NCBI GenBank assembly: GCA_008364785.1
Contig: VTTJ01000009.1
Coordinates: 124,001-188,000 of the forward strand
Source of the DNA: Bacillus sp. BGMRC 2118
GTDB taxonomy: Bacteria > Bacillota > Bacilli > Bacillales > SA4
Reading direction: 5' to 3'
Length of the DNA: 64,000 nt
The position numbers and the translations under genes are program-made. Positions 17,648 to 26,401 of the stretch are shown piece after piece (position 1 is the stretch's first letter; every line of letters starts with the position of its first letter). The notes under the pieces are model-generated. The model had not been told where the DNA came from. It worked only from the letters and a program-made list of their open reading frames with translations, and did not search any database.

Positions 17648-17696
17648 GAGGATTTGACGTAAATAAACTTACTGCTCAATGTCCAAAGAGGAAAGA

Positions 17697-17731
17697 AAAA
17701 AATGGCTCACTGATGAATGAGCCATTTTTTC
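17697..17731 (+). terminator. Intrinsic terminator after the MFS gene
   Basis: AATGGCTCA/TGAGCCATT stem with an 8-base loop, flanked by A-rich and T-rich runs, so it could work in both directions. The T-run follows on the plus strand. Confidence 0.85.
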
Positions 17732-18148
17732 TTATGCAGAAGTACTTCTGTCCATTCAAAAAGACCAGAAATGATTCTTGCCTTTTTGAGTCTTTTGTTA
17801 ACTGTCTGTTACTATGTTCAAGATCAAGGCCTTTAGTAAGCTACTAGCGTGCTCTACCGAAATTAGTTGTAGGCAAATATGTCCTAAATCCTTGTCTCTT
17901 TCTATTGAAGTTAACCATAATCCCTTTTCACTTTGGATATACATCATCTTCTCATTCTTCCACTTAGAGTGTTGGTCATTTTCATAAAATGATTTCTATC
18001 TCATCTGCTACGATTGACTACTAGCCAGTAAAAGTAGTCTGTATACAACACACCAATATAGCAATATTTTGCATTCACTTTACTACCTATAATTCTAAAC
18101 TTTATTTTCACCTTATAGCTTTAGAAATGAGGATAATGTTTTATTCTA
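17732..18148. other. Intergenic region, no feature recognised
   Basis: About 420 AT-rich bases between convergent genes. No open frame with a ribosome binding site, no strong hairpin and no repeat shared with other parts of the window were seen. Confidence 0.6.
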
Positions 18149-18715
18149 TTATCTTTGAATAGCATATGTTCTTATCAAGGTTTCAAATTCATATGTTAAA
18201 TCTTTCGTTATCTTCTTTCCATTCACTTCAACTGTTACAGTTAAGGATACAGTTAATAAACTGTCTTCATTTAATTTCATATTTCCCTTATAAATCTCTT
18301 CAATAACAGTTGTATTACTCACTAGAATAGAAGGATTATCACGATCCTCTGTAAATTCTATTGGACTTGTTAAATCTATATCTACCCCTTTGAAGTCAAC
18401 TTTCTTACTACCTAGAATCTTTATATTATTTACAGTCACTTTACTATTATCTTTCTTCATTTTATAAACATTTAGAATAAGAGAATAATTAGAAAAGCCC
18501 TGACCTAATTCCTGCGGATTACGTTCTATAAATGGCTTAAAGAGGGTTCCCCCTACTCTGTACTTATTAAATTTGGAATCTACCATCACATCGTCAGTCA
18601 CTTTCAACATATCAGTTTCTTTATGAATTAAGTCAATCATTGTAGCAGTACGACAACCAACTAAATTTAGCATTAGAAGGCTCATAACTATTCCAATAAA
18701 AGATCGCTTATTCAT
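18149..18715 (-). CDS. Putative lipoprotein of unknown function
   Basis: A 188-residue protein starting MNKRSFIGIVMSLLMLN with a lipobox LVGC (Cys at about 21), so it is predicted to be anchored outside the membrane. The mature part is polar with alternating hydrophobic residues (LLTVSLTVTVEVNGKKITKD near the end), suggesting a beta-rich fold. I do not recognise a family. ATG 18715 is chosen over an upstream start at 18736 because GGAGGG lies five bases before it. It is divergent from the subtilase gene and monocistronic. Confidence 0.75.
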   Translation of the reverse strand: MNKRSFIGIVMSLLMLNLVGCRTATMIDLIHKETDMLKVTDDVMVDSKFNKYRVGGTLFKPFIERNPQELGQGFSNYSLILNVYKMKKDNSKVTVNNIKILGSKKVDFKGVDIDLTSPIEFTEDRDNPSILVSNTTVIEEIYKGNMKLNEDSLLTVSLTVTVEVNGKKITKDLTYEFETLIRTYAIQR

Positions 18716-19017
18716 ACATACCCTCCTATTTCCCAAACCTTTGTTGACCTCTGCTGTATCTTGGTCCTACCTTCTCACTAAATGCATGATATGCTAGCTT
18801 CATATACCGGGACAAATCCCTCCTCACACTCAAGAATTATTCTCCTATACCCAACTTTTTACATATTTTAACATAACTAAAATCCCATTCCCACACTACT
18901 ATAGTCATGTTTACCTTCATATATCACTTTAGAATTATGACCCGTTAGACCGATGTCCAAATTCTTCCTACGATATACAATTGAGTTGTTAGAAAATTCT
19001 ATACATAATGGAGGGTT

Positions 19018-20370
19018 ATGATGAAAAAGAAACTGATTTCAGGTGCGTTAACAGCTACATTAAGTGCTGCCGCTTTCCTAGGAAGCTTCGGGGTGAGTGC
19101 ACATGCACAATCTGTAGAAAAGGATTACTTAGTTGTATTTAAGAACGAAGCAAGTCTTCCATCAAATTACTTGGATGTAATTAAGAAGCACGGTGGTGAA
19201 GTAGAGAAATCTTTACCGAAATTAGGTGCAGTGAAAGTCAGCTCAGATAACCCAGAATTTTTAGCAGAAATGAAAAAAAATAGTGCAGTATTGGATGTTG
19301 GTTCTGAGAACCTTTTGTATCCTGAGGCTCCAGCTGCGGTAGAGGCAATAGATAGAGATTTTGTTTCGTCTGAAGCAAATGATTTATATAACACGTACCA
19401 ATGGGATATTAAGCAAGTAACGAACAATGGTGCTTCATGGAAAATGGAAGGTGGAACAGGAGAATCTACGAATGGTAAGGATATTGTAGTAGCAGTTGTA
19501 GATACTGGAATTGATTATACTCATCCGGATCTTAAAAAGAACTATGCATATGGAAAATCGTTTGTACCTGGTTATCCGGATGCAATGGACCAAAATGGAC
19601 ACGGAACTCACGTAGCTGGCTCTATTGCAGGAAATGGCCGAGTACTTGGTATCGGACCTGAGTTAAAAGTAGCTGCCTATCGTGTATTCGGTCCAACAGG
19701 CGGAGCATCTACTTCTGATATTGCAGATGCTTTAATGACAGCTGCTGATGACAATGTTGATGTTGTAAACATGTCACTTGGAGGCTATGATTGGTTCCAA
19801 AACCCTGACTATGCAACGAAGGACACTGTTGCGGATGTTCGTTTATTTAATCGTGCCATTCAATATGCAATTAATAAGGGTGTAACTGTTGTTGGATCTG
19901 CAGGAAACAACGGTGTAGACCTATCAAGCCCTGGTAAGCTATCAGGAGATGACAATGGAGCAACACACAGAAGCCCTAGCAGTCAAACGATGATCCGTGT
20001 AGCAGCTAGTGGAGAAGCAAACAACCTAACGTATTATTCAAACTATGGAGTAGGAAAAATTGACGTTATTGCTCCAGGTGGAGATTACGGCCTAAAATGG
20101 TTAGAAACAGGAAACACAGCAGACCGAGACCGAAACAAACTTGCTCTATCCACTGTTCCAGGTGGCTATGCATTTTATGCAGGAACGTCAATGGCAGCAC
20201 CAAAAGCAGCTGGTTTGGCAGGTGTCATTATCGCGAAGCACGGTAAAGATGTATTATCACCATCACAAGTAAAACACATTATTCAAAACTCAGCGGATGA
20301 CTGGTTCAAACCAGGTTATGACGGAGAGTCTGGATTTGGAGCAATTAATGCAGTTAATGCGCTAGATTAA
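19018..20370 (+). CDS. Secreted subtilisin-like serine protease (S8)
   Basis: A 450-residue preproprotease. A Sec signal peptide (about 1-30, cleavage after SAHA) is followed by a propeptide (to about 115) starting KDYLVVFKNEASLPSNY, the inhibitor I9-like segment. The catalytic triad is D162 (VVDTGID), H195 (NGHGTHVAG) and S391 (GTSMAAP), with oxyanion residue N297 (SAGNNG). After the serine the sequence reads PKAAG, where most subtilases have PHVAG. The protease should cleave extracellular proteins or a processed peptide; the propeptide spacing resembles lantibiotic-leader-type subtilases as much as degradative ones. GGAGGG is closer to optimal for the second ATG (19021) than the first. Confidence 0.93.
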   Translation: MMKKKLISGALTATLSAAAFLGSFGVSAHAQSVEKDYLVVFKNEASLPSNYLDVIKKHGGEVEKSLPKLGAVKVSSDNPEFLAEMKKNSAVLDVGSENLLYPEAPAAVEAIDRDFVSSEANDLYNTYQWDIKQVTNNGASWKMEGGTGESTNGKDIVVAVVDTGIDYTHPDLKKNYAYGKSFVPGYPDAMDQNGHGTHVAGSIAGNGRVLGIGPELKVAAYRVFGPTGGASTSDIADALMTAADDNVDVVNMSLGGYDWFQNPDYATKDTVADVRLFNRAIQYAINKGVTVVGSAGNNGVDLSSPGKLSGDDNGATHRSPSSQTMIRVAASGEANNLTYYSNYGVGKIDVIAPGGDYGLKWLETGNTADRDRNKLALSTVPGGYAFYAGTSMAAPKAAGLAGVIIAKHGKDVLSPSQVKHIIQNSADDWFKPGYDGESGFGAINAVNALD

Positions 20371-20374
20371 TAAA

Positions 20375-20421
20375 AAGGGCAGTTCCACACTCTATTTTGA
20401 GTAGGAACTGTCCTCTTTCCA
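20375..20421 (+). terminator. Intrinsic terminator after the subtilase gene
   Basis: Long stem (GGGCAGTTCC with GGAACTGTCC, extended inward by CTC/GAG) followed by TCTTT, four bases after the stop codon. Confidence 0.85.
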
Positions 20422-20576
20422 TTTTTAGCAAAAGGGTTTATCGTTATTTTATGTCTGCACTAACGTTTATTGAAATTATTCGAGGTTTTCCTTTATTATT
20501 AAGCTAGTAATTGTACGAGCGAACAATTTTCAGGCAAAATCATTTGGTATAGCAAGTGGAATATTTAGGAGGAAAC

Positions 20577-21335
20577 ATGCTACAAAAATTTGGTTTTTCA
20601 CAATATGAAAGTAAAGTTTTCGAGGTCCTTGCTTCTAGTGAGGAACCTTTGGATGCTACAAAAATCGTCAAATATTCAGGAGTTCCAAAATCAAAAGTAT
20701 ACGAAGTACTTTCACGCATGATTGAAAAAGGGATGGTACTCGATTCTTTAACCGAGAAGAAAAAGTTATATACAGCATTGCCATTAGCACTCGTTATTGA
20801 AAAGCTAACGACCGAGTTTCAAGATAATGTTGAGCAAATAAAGAAAAAAAGCTATAAACGGACCTTTGTTGATGAACATGTGTGGAGTCTCAAAGTGGAT
20901 TCCTCCATTCAGGCACAGACAAAACAGTTGCTTCAAGAAGCAAAAAAATCAATTAAGATGTCTGCATGGAAAGATGACATGCTCGGCTATATTCCTCTTC
21001 TCCAAGAAAAAGAGGCGACCGGTGTTGATGTGGAGGTCCTCATCGTAGGAGAACTAGAAACAACCCTATCAAATGTACAAACTCTATTACCCGCCAAAGA
21101 ACATCAATCATTAGAGCAATTTCGCTTACTTATTGTAGATGAAAAAGAAGTTATTTTTGCGGGGGTGGAGCAGCAGTCTTGGCAAGCTCTTAAGACGATG
21201 TCCAAACCATTTATTAAGGTCTTCACGGAATTCTTTTATCATGATGTTGCCCTCGCGAAAATTACGGGAAAACATTCTGACACCCTAATGAAGGATGAAG
21301 AAATTCGAAGCATCCTGATGAAATTGCGATACTAA
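20577..21335 (+). CDS. TrmB-family transcriptional regulator
   Basis: A 252-residue regulator. The N-terminal winged helix-turn-helix (about 5-70) reads FGFSQYESKVFEVLASSEEPLDATKI and then SGVPKSKVYEVLSRMIEKGMV, the TrmB DNA-binding domain. A short coiled segment follows, then a C-terminal domain (about 105-252) of the phospholipase-D-like fold used by TrmB proteins to sense ligands. TrmB members sense sugars in archaea; the bacterial ones are less known. ATG 20577 has AGGAGG; the frame extends seven codons upstream. It is not next to a transporter operon, so a target cannot be inferred. Confidence 0.87.
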   Translation: MLQKFGFSQYESKVFEVLASSEEPLDATKIVKYSGVPKSKVYEVLSRMIEKGMVLDSLTEKKKLYTALPLALVIEKLTTEFQDNVEQIKKKSYKRTFVDEHVWSLKVDSSIQAQTKQLLQEAKKSIKMSAWKDDMLGYIPLLQEKEATGVDVEVLIVGELETTLSNVQTLLPAKEHQSLEQFRLLIVDEKEVIFAGVEQQSWQALKTMSKPFIKVFTEFFYHDVALAKITGKHSDTLMKDEEIRSILMKLRY

Positions 21336-21435
21336 TGATTTGCAAGACCTATTAACAGTAAGAGTTTGAACATGGCTAAAGAAACTCCTCCACATGCAGA
21401 AGTATTAGGTCTTAAAAAGGAGGATAGGAAGTACG

Positions 21436-22116
21436 ATGACAATCAAATGGGAAGAAATAACGTTACATAATCAAGAATACTTGAACCAACTATTTGATTT
21501 ATACGATAACACTTTTCCAATTGAAGTAAGGGAACCTCACAAGATCTTTCTAAATGGTCTCCAATATGCAGTAGATAGAAAACCAAATAATTTCCACAAT
21601 TTAATAGGTTTGGACGGTAACAGAGTTGTCTCATTTGCAACAGGACACTATTTAGCAGATGTGAATGCAGGATTTATTGTGTATATCGCTACTGATCCCA
21701 ATGTCCGAAGTAAAGGGCTAGGCTCCCATACATTATTGAAGATTGAAGAATTATTGAATAATGATGCAGTAAACGCTGGGTACAAGGCAATCAAAACCGT
21801 TGTTTTAGAAACCGAATCCATCGAGTGGGTTCAGACTTATGAAGAAAAACAGGATTGCCTGAAGAGATATAAATTCTTTGATAGAAACAATTATCAAAGG
21901 GCTGATTCGTTGTTATATCTCCAACCTCCATTGCATCCTGAAGAATCAGAAGTACCTTTATATTTATATGGTAAAAATCTCATACATACCAATATCAGTC
22001 AGGCTGAACTTCAAAATATAGTCCGGGCTATATACAATGAAAAATATTTACGTGTTAATGAGATTGATCAAATCGTTCTGACAAATTGCCTTAGAAAGAT
22101 GAAGATAGAATCGTAG
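21436..22116 (+). CDS. GNAT-family N-acetyltransferase
   Basis: A 226-residue protein of the acetyltransferase fold. The acetyl-CoA binding segment is VYIATDPNVRSKGLGSHTLLKIEE (about 75-98), with the RxxGxG loop replaced by RSKGLG. A family-like aromatic end, LKRYKFFDRNNYQ, follows near 145. The protein is longer than a minimal GNAT; about 70 extra residues at the C-terminus are uncharacterised. A GGAGG precedes the ATG by about 12 bases. It is monocistronic, with a strong terminator downstream. Substrate unknown. Confidence 0.85.
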   Translation: MTIKWEEITLHNQEYLNQLFDLYDNTFPIEVREPHKIFLNGLQYAVDRKPNNFHNLIGLDGNRVVSFATGHYLADVNAGFIVYIATDPNVRSKGLGSHTLLKIEELLNNDAVNAGYKAIKTVVLETESIEWVQTYEEKQDCLKRYKFFDRNNYQRADSLLYLQPPLHPEESEVPLYLYGKNLIHTNISQAELQNIVRAIYNEKYLRVNEIDQIVLTNCLRKMKIES

Positions 22117-22156
22117 TTGGATAGACAGACCTACTATCAATAAATCTTATTAGACC

Positions 22157-22191
22157 AAAAAGCTTGGGAATAAATATCCCAAGCTTTTTTA
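22157..22191 (+). terminator. Bidirectional intrinsic terminator
   Basis: Near-perfect stem AAAAAGCTTGGGA/TCCCAAGCTTTTT with a short loop and T-run; it lies between the convergent acetyltransferase and MFS genes and can serve the plus strand. Confidence 0.85.
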
Positions 22192-22270
22192 CTTTACAAC
22201 TTTATATTCATAATAGCTGTCTCTAATTCTCACCAAGATATTGAATTCACTTACCCTCTATTAGATGTTG

Positions 22271-23449
22271 TTAATTTAATTCATTATTGGTTGCGATGGT
22301 CACAGTCTCTTTTCTCCCTTTAGACATTGAGATTACAGCAGTTAACAGAGCAAAAATAATAAAGAAACCACCAACGGTTGCGTTAACATTAGGCTGTGCT
22401 CGCTCGATGACCATTCCACCTACAAATGAGCCAAACGCAATCCCAAAGTGCAGGGCTGAATTGTTCAAGCTTTGTTGAATATCAGACGTTTCCGGTGATG
22501 ATTCAATTAAATAGCTCTGCATTGCAGGTGTGATTGCCCAGCTTAACATACTCCATATGACAAGGACGATAAGAAATAATGGAATCGCAAATGTCACATG
22601 AGGAATCGCAAAAATCGATATTCCAAAAGCGATGGTTACAAACAAAATAGTACGGCCAGAGCCAAATCGATCTGCCAAGAGTCCACCAAATCCTCCGCCC
22701 ATTACGGCTGCGATACCAAAGATTAAATACACAATGCTTACCCAAGTTCCATTTAGTCCTAATTCCATTTTTAAAAAGGGTGTCAAATATCCATACAATG
22801 TTAAGTGCCCTGCTAAAAATAAGAAGGAAGTCAATTGAGCAAATAGTATTTTTCGATTTTTCAATGTCTGTAATTGCTTCCAGATCGGTATTGACGGTTT
22901 CGGGTCAATTTTACCCATAAAGAAAAACACGCCTGCCATTGAAAGCAGGGTCAAAATGGAAATCATAATAAACGGAGCACGCCAGCCGAAGGCATTTCCC
23001 AGCATTAAGCCAATCGGAACGCCTAACACAAGTGATGCACTAACACCCATAAATACAACACCAATGGCACGAGCACGATATTTTTCAGCCACAATATTAG
23101 AAGCGATTGTGACACATAACACAACCAGTAAAGATCCACTTGCTGCAGCAATTACACGGGCAATCATTAACATACTATACGATGTACTAATGACTGCAAC
23201 TCCATTTCCTAGAAAGAATACGAGTAATGCAAATAAAGTGAGTTTTTTCCGTTCAACTTTAGACGTTATCGTCAAAAGAATAGGAGCTGAAATAGCATAC
23301 ACTAGGGAAAATACGGTAATTAGAAAACCTATTCTTCCAAGACTGACTCCTAAGTCGTTCGATATTAGATCTAATATTCCACCTATAATTAATTCAACCA
23401 AACCTACTATAAACGAAACAATCGTTAATAGGTATACACGTTTATCCAT
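22271..23449 (-). CDS. MFS efflux transporter, PbuE-like
   Basis: A 392-residue major-facilitator protein with about twelve helices. Strings such as VGLVELIIGGILDLISNDL (helix 1), RARAIGVVFMGVSASLVLGVP and MQSYLIESSPETSDIQQSLN resemble what I recall of B. subtilis PbuE (YdhL), a purine exporter of the DHA1 family. Drug or purine efflux is therefore likely, with the substrate uncertain. ATG 23449 has GGAGAG nine bases upstream. There is no purine riboswitch in the leader, unlike pbuE; instead an inverted repeat covers the likely -10, indicating a repressor. Confidence 0.88.
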   Translation of the reverse strand: MDKRVYLLTIVSFIVGLVELIIGGILDLISNDLGVSLGRIGFLITVFSLVYAISAPILLTITSKVERKKLTLFALLVFFLGNGVAVISTSYSMLMIARVIAAASGSLLVVLCVTIASNIVAEKYRARAIGVVFMGVSASLVLGVPIGLMLGNAFGWRAPFIMISILTLLSMAGVFFFMGKIDPKPSIPIWKQLQTLKNRKILFAQLTSFLFLAGHLTLYGYLTPFLKMELGLNGTWVSIVYLIFGIAAVMGGGFGGLLADRFGSGRTILFVTIAFGISIFAIPHVTFAIPLFLIVLVIWSMLSWAITPAMQSYLIESSPETSDIQQSLNNSALHFGIAFGSFVGGMVIERAQPNVNATVGGFFIIFALLTAVISMSKGRKETVTIATNNELN

Positions 23450-23468
23450 TGTTCAACACTCTCCTAAC

Positions 23469-23511
23469 AGGTTACCCCTATGATGGTAACCTATTTGAAA
23501 AGACATATCAA
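23469..23511 (-). promoter_or_regulatory. Promoter with overlapping operator for the PbuE-like MFS gene
   Basis: AGGTTACC and GGTAACCT (23469-23476, 23485-23492) are a perfect 8-bp inverted repeat spaced by 8. A minus-strand -35 TTGATA (23506-23511) lies 17 bases from TACCAT (23483-23488), so the repeat overlaps the -10. No regulator gene is adjacent. Confidence 0.5.
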
Positions 23512-23631
23512 GAAGAAAGTTTCAGGGTAACAAAAACATCTCCTTAAAATAATGCATCTCTAACTTGCTCTTAGGATTTTGAAGTAGCAGTATAAGTGGA
23601 TTAGCTCCCTTCTATCGAGAGAATGTTCAAT

Positions 23632-23670
23632 AAAAAAACAACTTCGATTTCACTTCGAAGTTGTTTTTTC
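23632..23670 (-). terminator. Terminator after the PepSY gene
   Basis: AACAACTTCGA/TCGAAGTTGTT stem with a short loop and T-runs on both strands; it ends the PepSY/two-component transcript on the minus strand. Confidence 0.85.
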
Positions 23671-23744
23671 TATATCGTATTTTGCTTTACCCTATTACGA
23701 GAACTACATCTTATCCAAACTAACAATCATTATTTTTATATGAA

Positions 23745-24287
23745 TTAGTCATCATATCGCTCGTCATCATTTAACATGTCAATATCCTTCTCCATAATCT
23801 TACCTGTCCTTGCATCAATTTCATAATCTACTTCATGAGTTTCAGTATGAATCTCAATTTCATAGTGTCCCTCATCGTATTCAAACTTCACGACCTTTCC
23901 AGTGGTGTCCTTTGTTGCTATAGCGATTGCATCTTCTTTTGTTAGTTTTGTTTCGATCTTTTGATCTTTGCTTGAAGCAACGACCTTATAATCATCATCC
24001 ACTTCATCCTCTACCTTCACTACTTCACCAGTTACAGCATCTATATCAACTTCAATAACTTCTCCGTTTTCTCCACGAACATCCACATGATATTCTAAGC
24101 GACCATGTTCCTTTTCTAGTTCAATACTTTCAATAGAACCACTAATCTTAGCAAGAGCAGTCTCTTCTACCTTTTCATGGGTAATAACGTCTTTATTTAG
24201 TTTCTGTTCAGAGAACGCACCTACACTAATAGCACCTCCTGCTAACACTATACAAGTAACTCCAACTATCATAAGCTTTCTTTTCAT
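23745..24287 (-). CDS. Secreted/anchored PepSY-domain protein
   Basis: A 180-residue protein with an N-terminal hydrophobic segment (KLMIVGVTCIVLAGGAISVGAF, about 4-25) and two PepSY domains (about 40-105 and 115-175), each ending in the typical VDIDAVTGEVVKVE or YEIDARTGKIMEKD strand. PepSY domains occur in protease propeptides and in proteins that modulate extracellular enzymes or sensor kinases. ATG 24287 is chosen because GGAGG lies upstream; the frame extends 23 codons further without a site. It is the last gene of a four-gene unit with a second PepSY protein and a two-component system, the arrangement of B. subtilis YkoGHI. Confidence 0.85.
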   Translation of the reverse strand: MKRKLMIVGVTCIVLAGGAISVGAFSEQKLNKDVITHEKVEETALAKISGSIESIELEKEHGRLEYHVDVRGENGEVIEVDIDAVTGEVVKVEDEVDDDYKVVASSKDQKIETKLTKEDAIAIATKDTTGKVVKFEYDEGHYEIEIHTETHEVDYEIDARTGKIMEKDIDMLNDDERYDD

Positions 24288-24446
24288 TTTATTATGACCT
24301 CCTTCATTGGTATATCTACAGTATAGACAGCCAAAATGAGGAGAAATGAAATACAAAATGAGAAATTGATGAGAAATATACTACATTTGAAGGTCAGATT
24401 CAGGTCTGAAAATTAAATGCACCGCCCCTTTTTACATGTAGAAATA

Positions 24447-24479
24447 CAACAAAAGGATGACTACTAAACTAGTCATCCC
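24447..24479 (-). terminator. Terminator overlapping the end of the first PepSY gene
   Basis: Perfect 9-bp stem GGATGACTA/TAGTCATCC with a 6-base loop then TTTTGTTG on the minus strand. The 5' arm includes the last codons and stop (GAT GAC TAG), so transcripts may partly end before the second PepSY gene. Confidence 0.75.
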
Positions 24480-24999
24480 AAGTAATAGATATTACTTCCC
24501 CTGTAATTGAATTAATTTGTATCGTTGCTTCCTCTTTGTCTTCAACATTGATTTCAACTAGGTAATACGTTAATCCCCCTGATTGTTCTAATTCAATTTC
24601 ATCTATTTCTCCATTCACTTTACCCAATGCTATTGCAATGACTTCCTCTTCACTTAATTGTTTCACTGATTGTTCAGGATTGGGTGCAGATTCATCCGGA
24701 GTTGGAGAATGAGGTTTCTCTATTTCATCTCTTGTTATCTGAGTAATGTCACCTGATTCACGGTCAATCATGACATCATACATTCCTGTTTCCCGCTCGA
24801 GTGAAATTCGATATGCGTTGGTTTCTTCTGTAACACTAACGATTTTTCCATTATATAGCTCTTGGACTTTATTCGTTGCCTCCTCTGCCGACACAAGTTG
24901 GGGGGCACTATTTATCTTTACGAGTTGCCAAGTTATGACGAATGCAATGAAGAAAAAAACTACACCTATACTGATTTTCTTCCAATTAAATGTACTCAG
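24469..24999 (-). CDS. Membrane-anchored PepSY protein with a CTG start
   Basis: The annotated-looking GTG start at 24894 would give a 141-residue soluble protein, but the same frame continues 35 codons upstream and encodes KKISIGVVFFFIAFVITWQL, a clear membrane anchor. No ATG, GTG or TTG lies in that stretch. A CTG codon at 24999 sits six bases after GAGGTGA, so initiation there would give a 176-residue protein with an N-terminal helix (about 8-28) and two PepSY domains (about 45-95 and 115-174). The linker between the domains is Pro/Glu-rich (EKPHSPTPDESAPNPEQ). It lies between the histidine kinase gene and a second PepSY gene. An unseen frameshift is the alternative to a CTG start. Confidence 0.7.
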   Translation of the reverse strand: MSTFNWKKISIGVVFFFIAFVITWQLVKINSAPQLVSAEEATNKVQELYNGKIVSVTEETNAYRISLERETGMYDVMIDRESGDITQITRDEIEKPHSPTPDESAPNPEQSVKQLSEEEVIAIALGKVNGEIDEIELEQSGGLTYYLVEINVEDKEEATIQINSITGEVISITWDD

Positions 25000-25054
25000 G
25001 CTAGCTCACCTCATTATCTACTTTAGATAAATAATACGTTATAAAAATGAAAAT

Positions 25055-26401
25055 TCACTGAGAAGGAGAAAGTGGAAGAATAATTCTTGCTGTTGTGCCC
25101 ATTCCTTCTGTACTTTCTAGCTGGAGAGTTGCTCCAATTGCTTCTGAAATATCACGTGCTAAAGATAATCCGAGGCCAAACCCACCTGTTTTTCTAGTCC
25201 TTGCTTGGTCTACACGATAAAAGCGGTCGAATACCAGTTCTAGTTCTGCAGAAGGTATTCCAATTCCACGATCTTTGATTTCCACAATCGCTTGTCTTTC
25301 ATTTAATTCAACGCTAACTGTAATGATATCGTCGCTATACTTCCTGGCATTATCCATCAAAATATAAAACAATTGTTTTACCTTCTGCACATCAGTTTGG
25401 ATCATAATATCATTCTGAGCATGTAACACAATTTTACGTTGATAGGACCTTTCAACCGAACGGGTCAGTCCTGCAATCATTGAGGTAAGGTTTATTTCCT
25501 CCATCACGACATTCCACTCAGGATGATTCCTTGCAAGTAATAACAATTGTTCTATCAACTCCTTCATACGTATTGCTTCAGAATGAATAGCGTGAACAGA
25601 TTCTTCAAATAGTTCAGGTTTTTCACGACCTCTTCTTTTTAATAAGGAGGCGTAAGATTCAATTACTGTTAGTGGTGTTTTTAATTCGTGAGAGGCATTA
25701 GAGACAAATTGTCCCTGTTTCTCATAATTCACTTCCAATAAATCTATCATTTCATTAAATGTTTCAGCCATTTGATACAATTCGTCCTTTGATTTCTTTG
25801 ACAATGTCAACCTTTTAAATTGCCCACTTCTTCTAATCTCACGCATCGTTTGAATCATTGAAGTGATTGGATATGTAATTAAATTACTCAATAGTTTCGA
25901 AGAGATCAGTACAGGGATCGTTGCCAAAAGTGTCACAATGAATAAGACGATCCGCAAGGTTTGAATCATCTCATCTGTTTGTTGCAAACTCCTTGTCACT
26001 TGAAGATCAGCAATTTCCCCGTTACTCCAAATAATAGGAATGGCGACAAATGCATGAGACACTCCATTATGTTGTACAATTTCCTTTACCTGTTTCTGAT
26101 AGAAAATGACGTTTATCTCTCGTAAATATTGTTGATCCGGATCTACAACAGCTGCGATAGTTCGTCCATTTCCATTTACAACTTGCAACATTCCGTCAAT
26201 CGGCATATAGGCACGTAGAATATCAGTAACAGGTTGTTGACTTATACCGTTGTGTGCATGCAATACCTCTGCATTTATCCTTTCTAGCTCACTACCATAC
26301 ATCATCTTACTGAAAGTAAAATAAATTGTCGTATTTAAAAGTATCAATAAACAAAGAAACATCACAGTTGTATATAAATTAATCTTATTACCTAGCTTCA
26401 T
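25055..26401 (-). CDS. Sensor histidine kinase, YkoH-like
   Basis: A 448-residue membrane kinase. A helix at about 10-30, an extracellular region (about 31-155) and a second helix (about 156-176) are followed by a HAMP domain, HisKA with phospho-acceptor H238 (SHELKTPLT) and a HATPase domain with DNARKYSDD (N box), DRGIGIP (G1) and GGFGLGLS (G2). It is translationally coupled to the response regulator (ATGA overlap). The gene order regulator-kinase-PepSY-PepSY matches B. subtilis ykoGHI. The PepSY proteins probably act outside the membrane near its sensor domain. The signal is unknown. Confidence 0.93.
   Translation of the reverse strand: MKLGNKINLYTTVMFLCLLILLNTTIYFTFSKMMYGSELERINAEVLHAHNGISQQPVTDILRAYMPIDGMLQVVNGNGRTIAAVVDPDQQYLREINVIFYQKQVKEIVQHNGVSHAFVAIPIIWSNGEIADLQVTRSLQQTDEMIQTLRIVLFIVTLLATIPVLISSKLLSNLITYPITSMIQTMREIRRSGQFKRLTLSKKSKDELYQMAETFNEMIDLLEVNYEKQGQFVSNASHELKTPLTVIESYASLLKRRGREKPELFEESVHAIHSEAIRMKELIEQLLLLARNHPEWNVVMEEINLTSMIAGLTRSVERSYQRKIVLHAQNDIMIQTDVQKVKQLFYILMDNARKYSDDIITVSVELNERQAIVEIKDRGIGIPSAELELVFDRFYRVDQARTRKTGGFGLGLSLARDISEAIGATLQLESTEGMGTTARIILPLSPSQ

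Noticed and set aside
22956..23483. 175-codon plus-strand frame inside the PbuE-like MFS gene
   Set aside because: Antisense to a clear transporter gene; no start signal and low-complexity composition.
23450..23640. Purine riboswitch expected before a pbuE-like gene
   Set aside because: The conserved purine-aptamer core sequences are absent; only an inverted repeat and promoter are seen.
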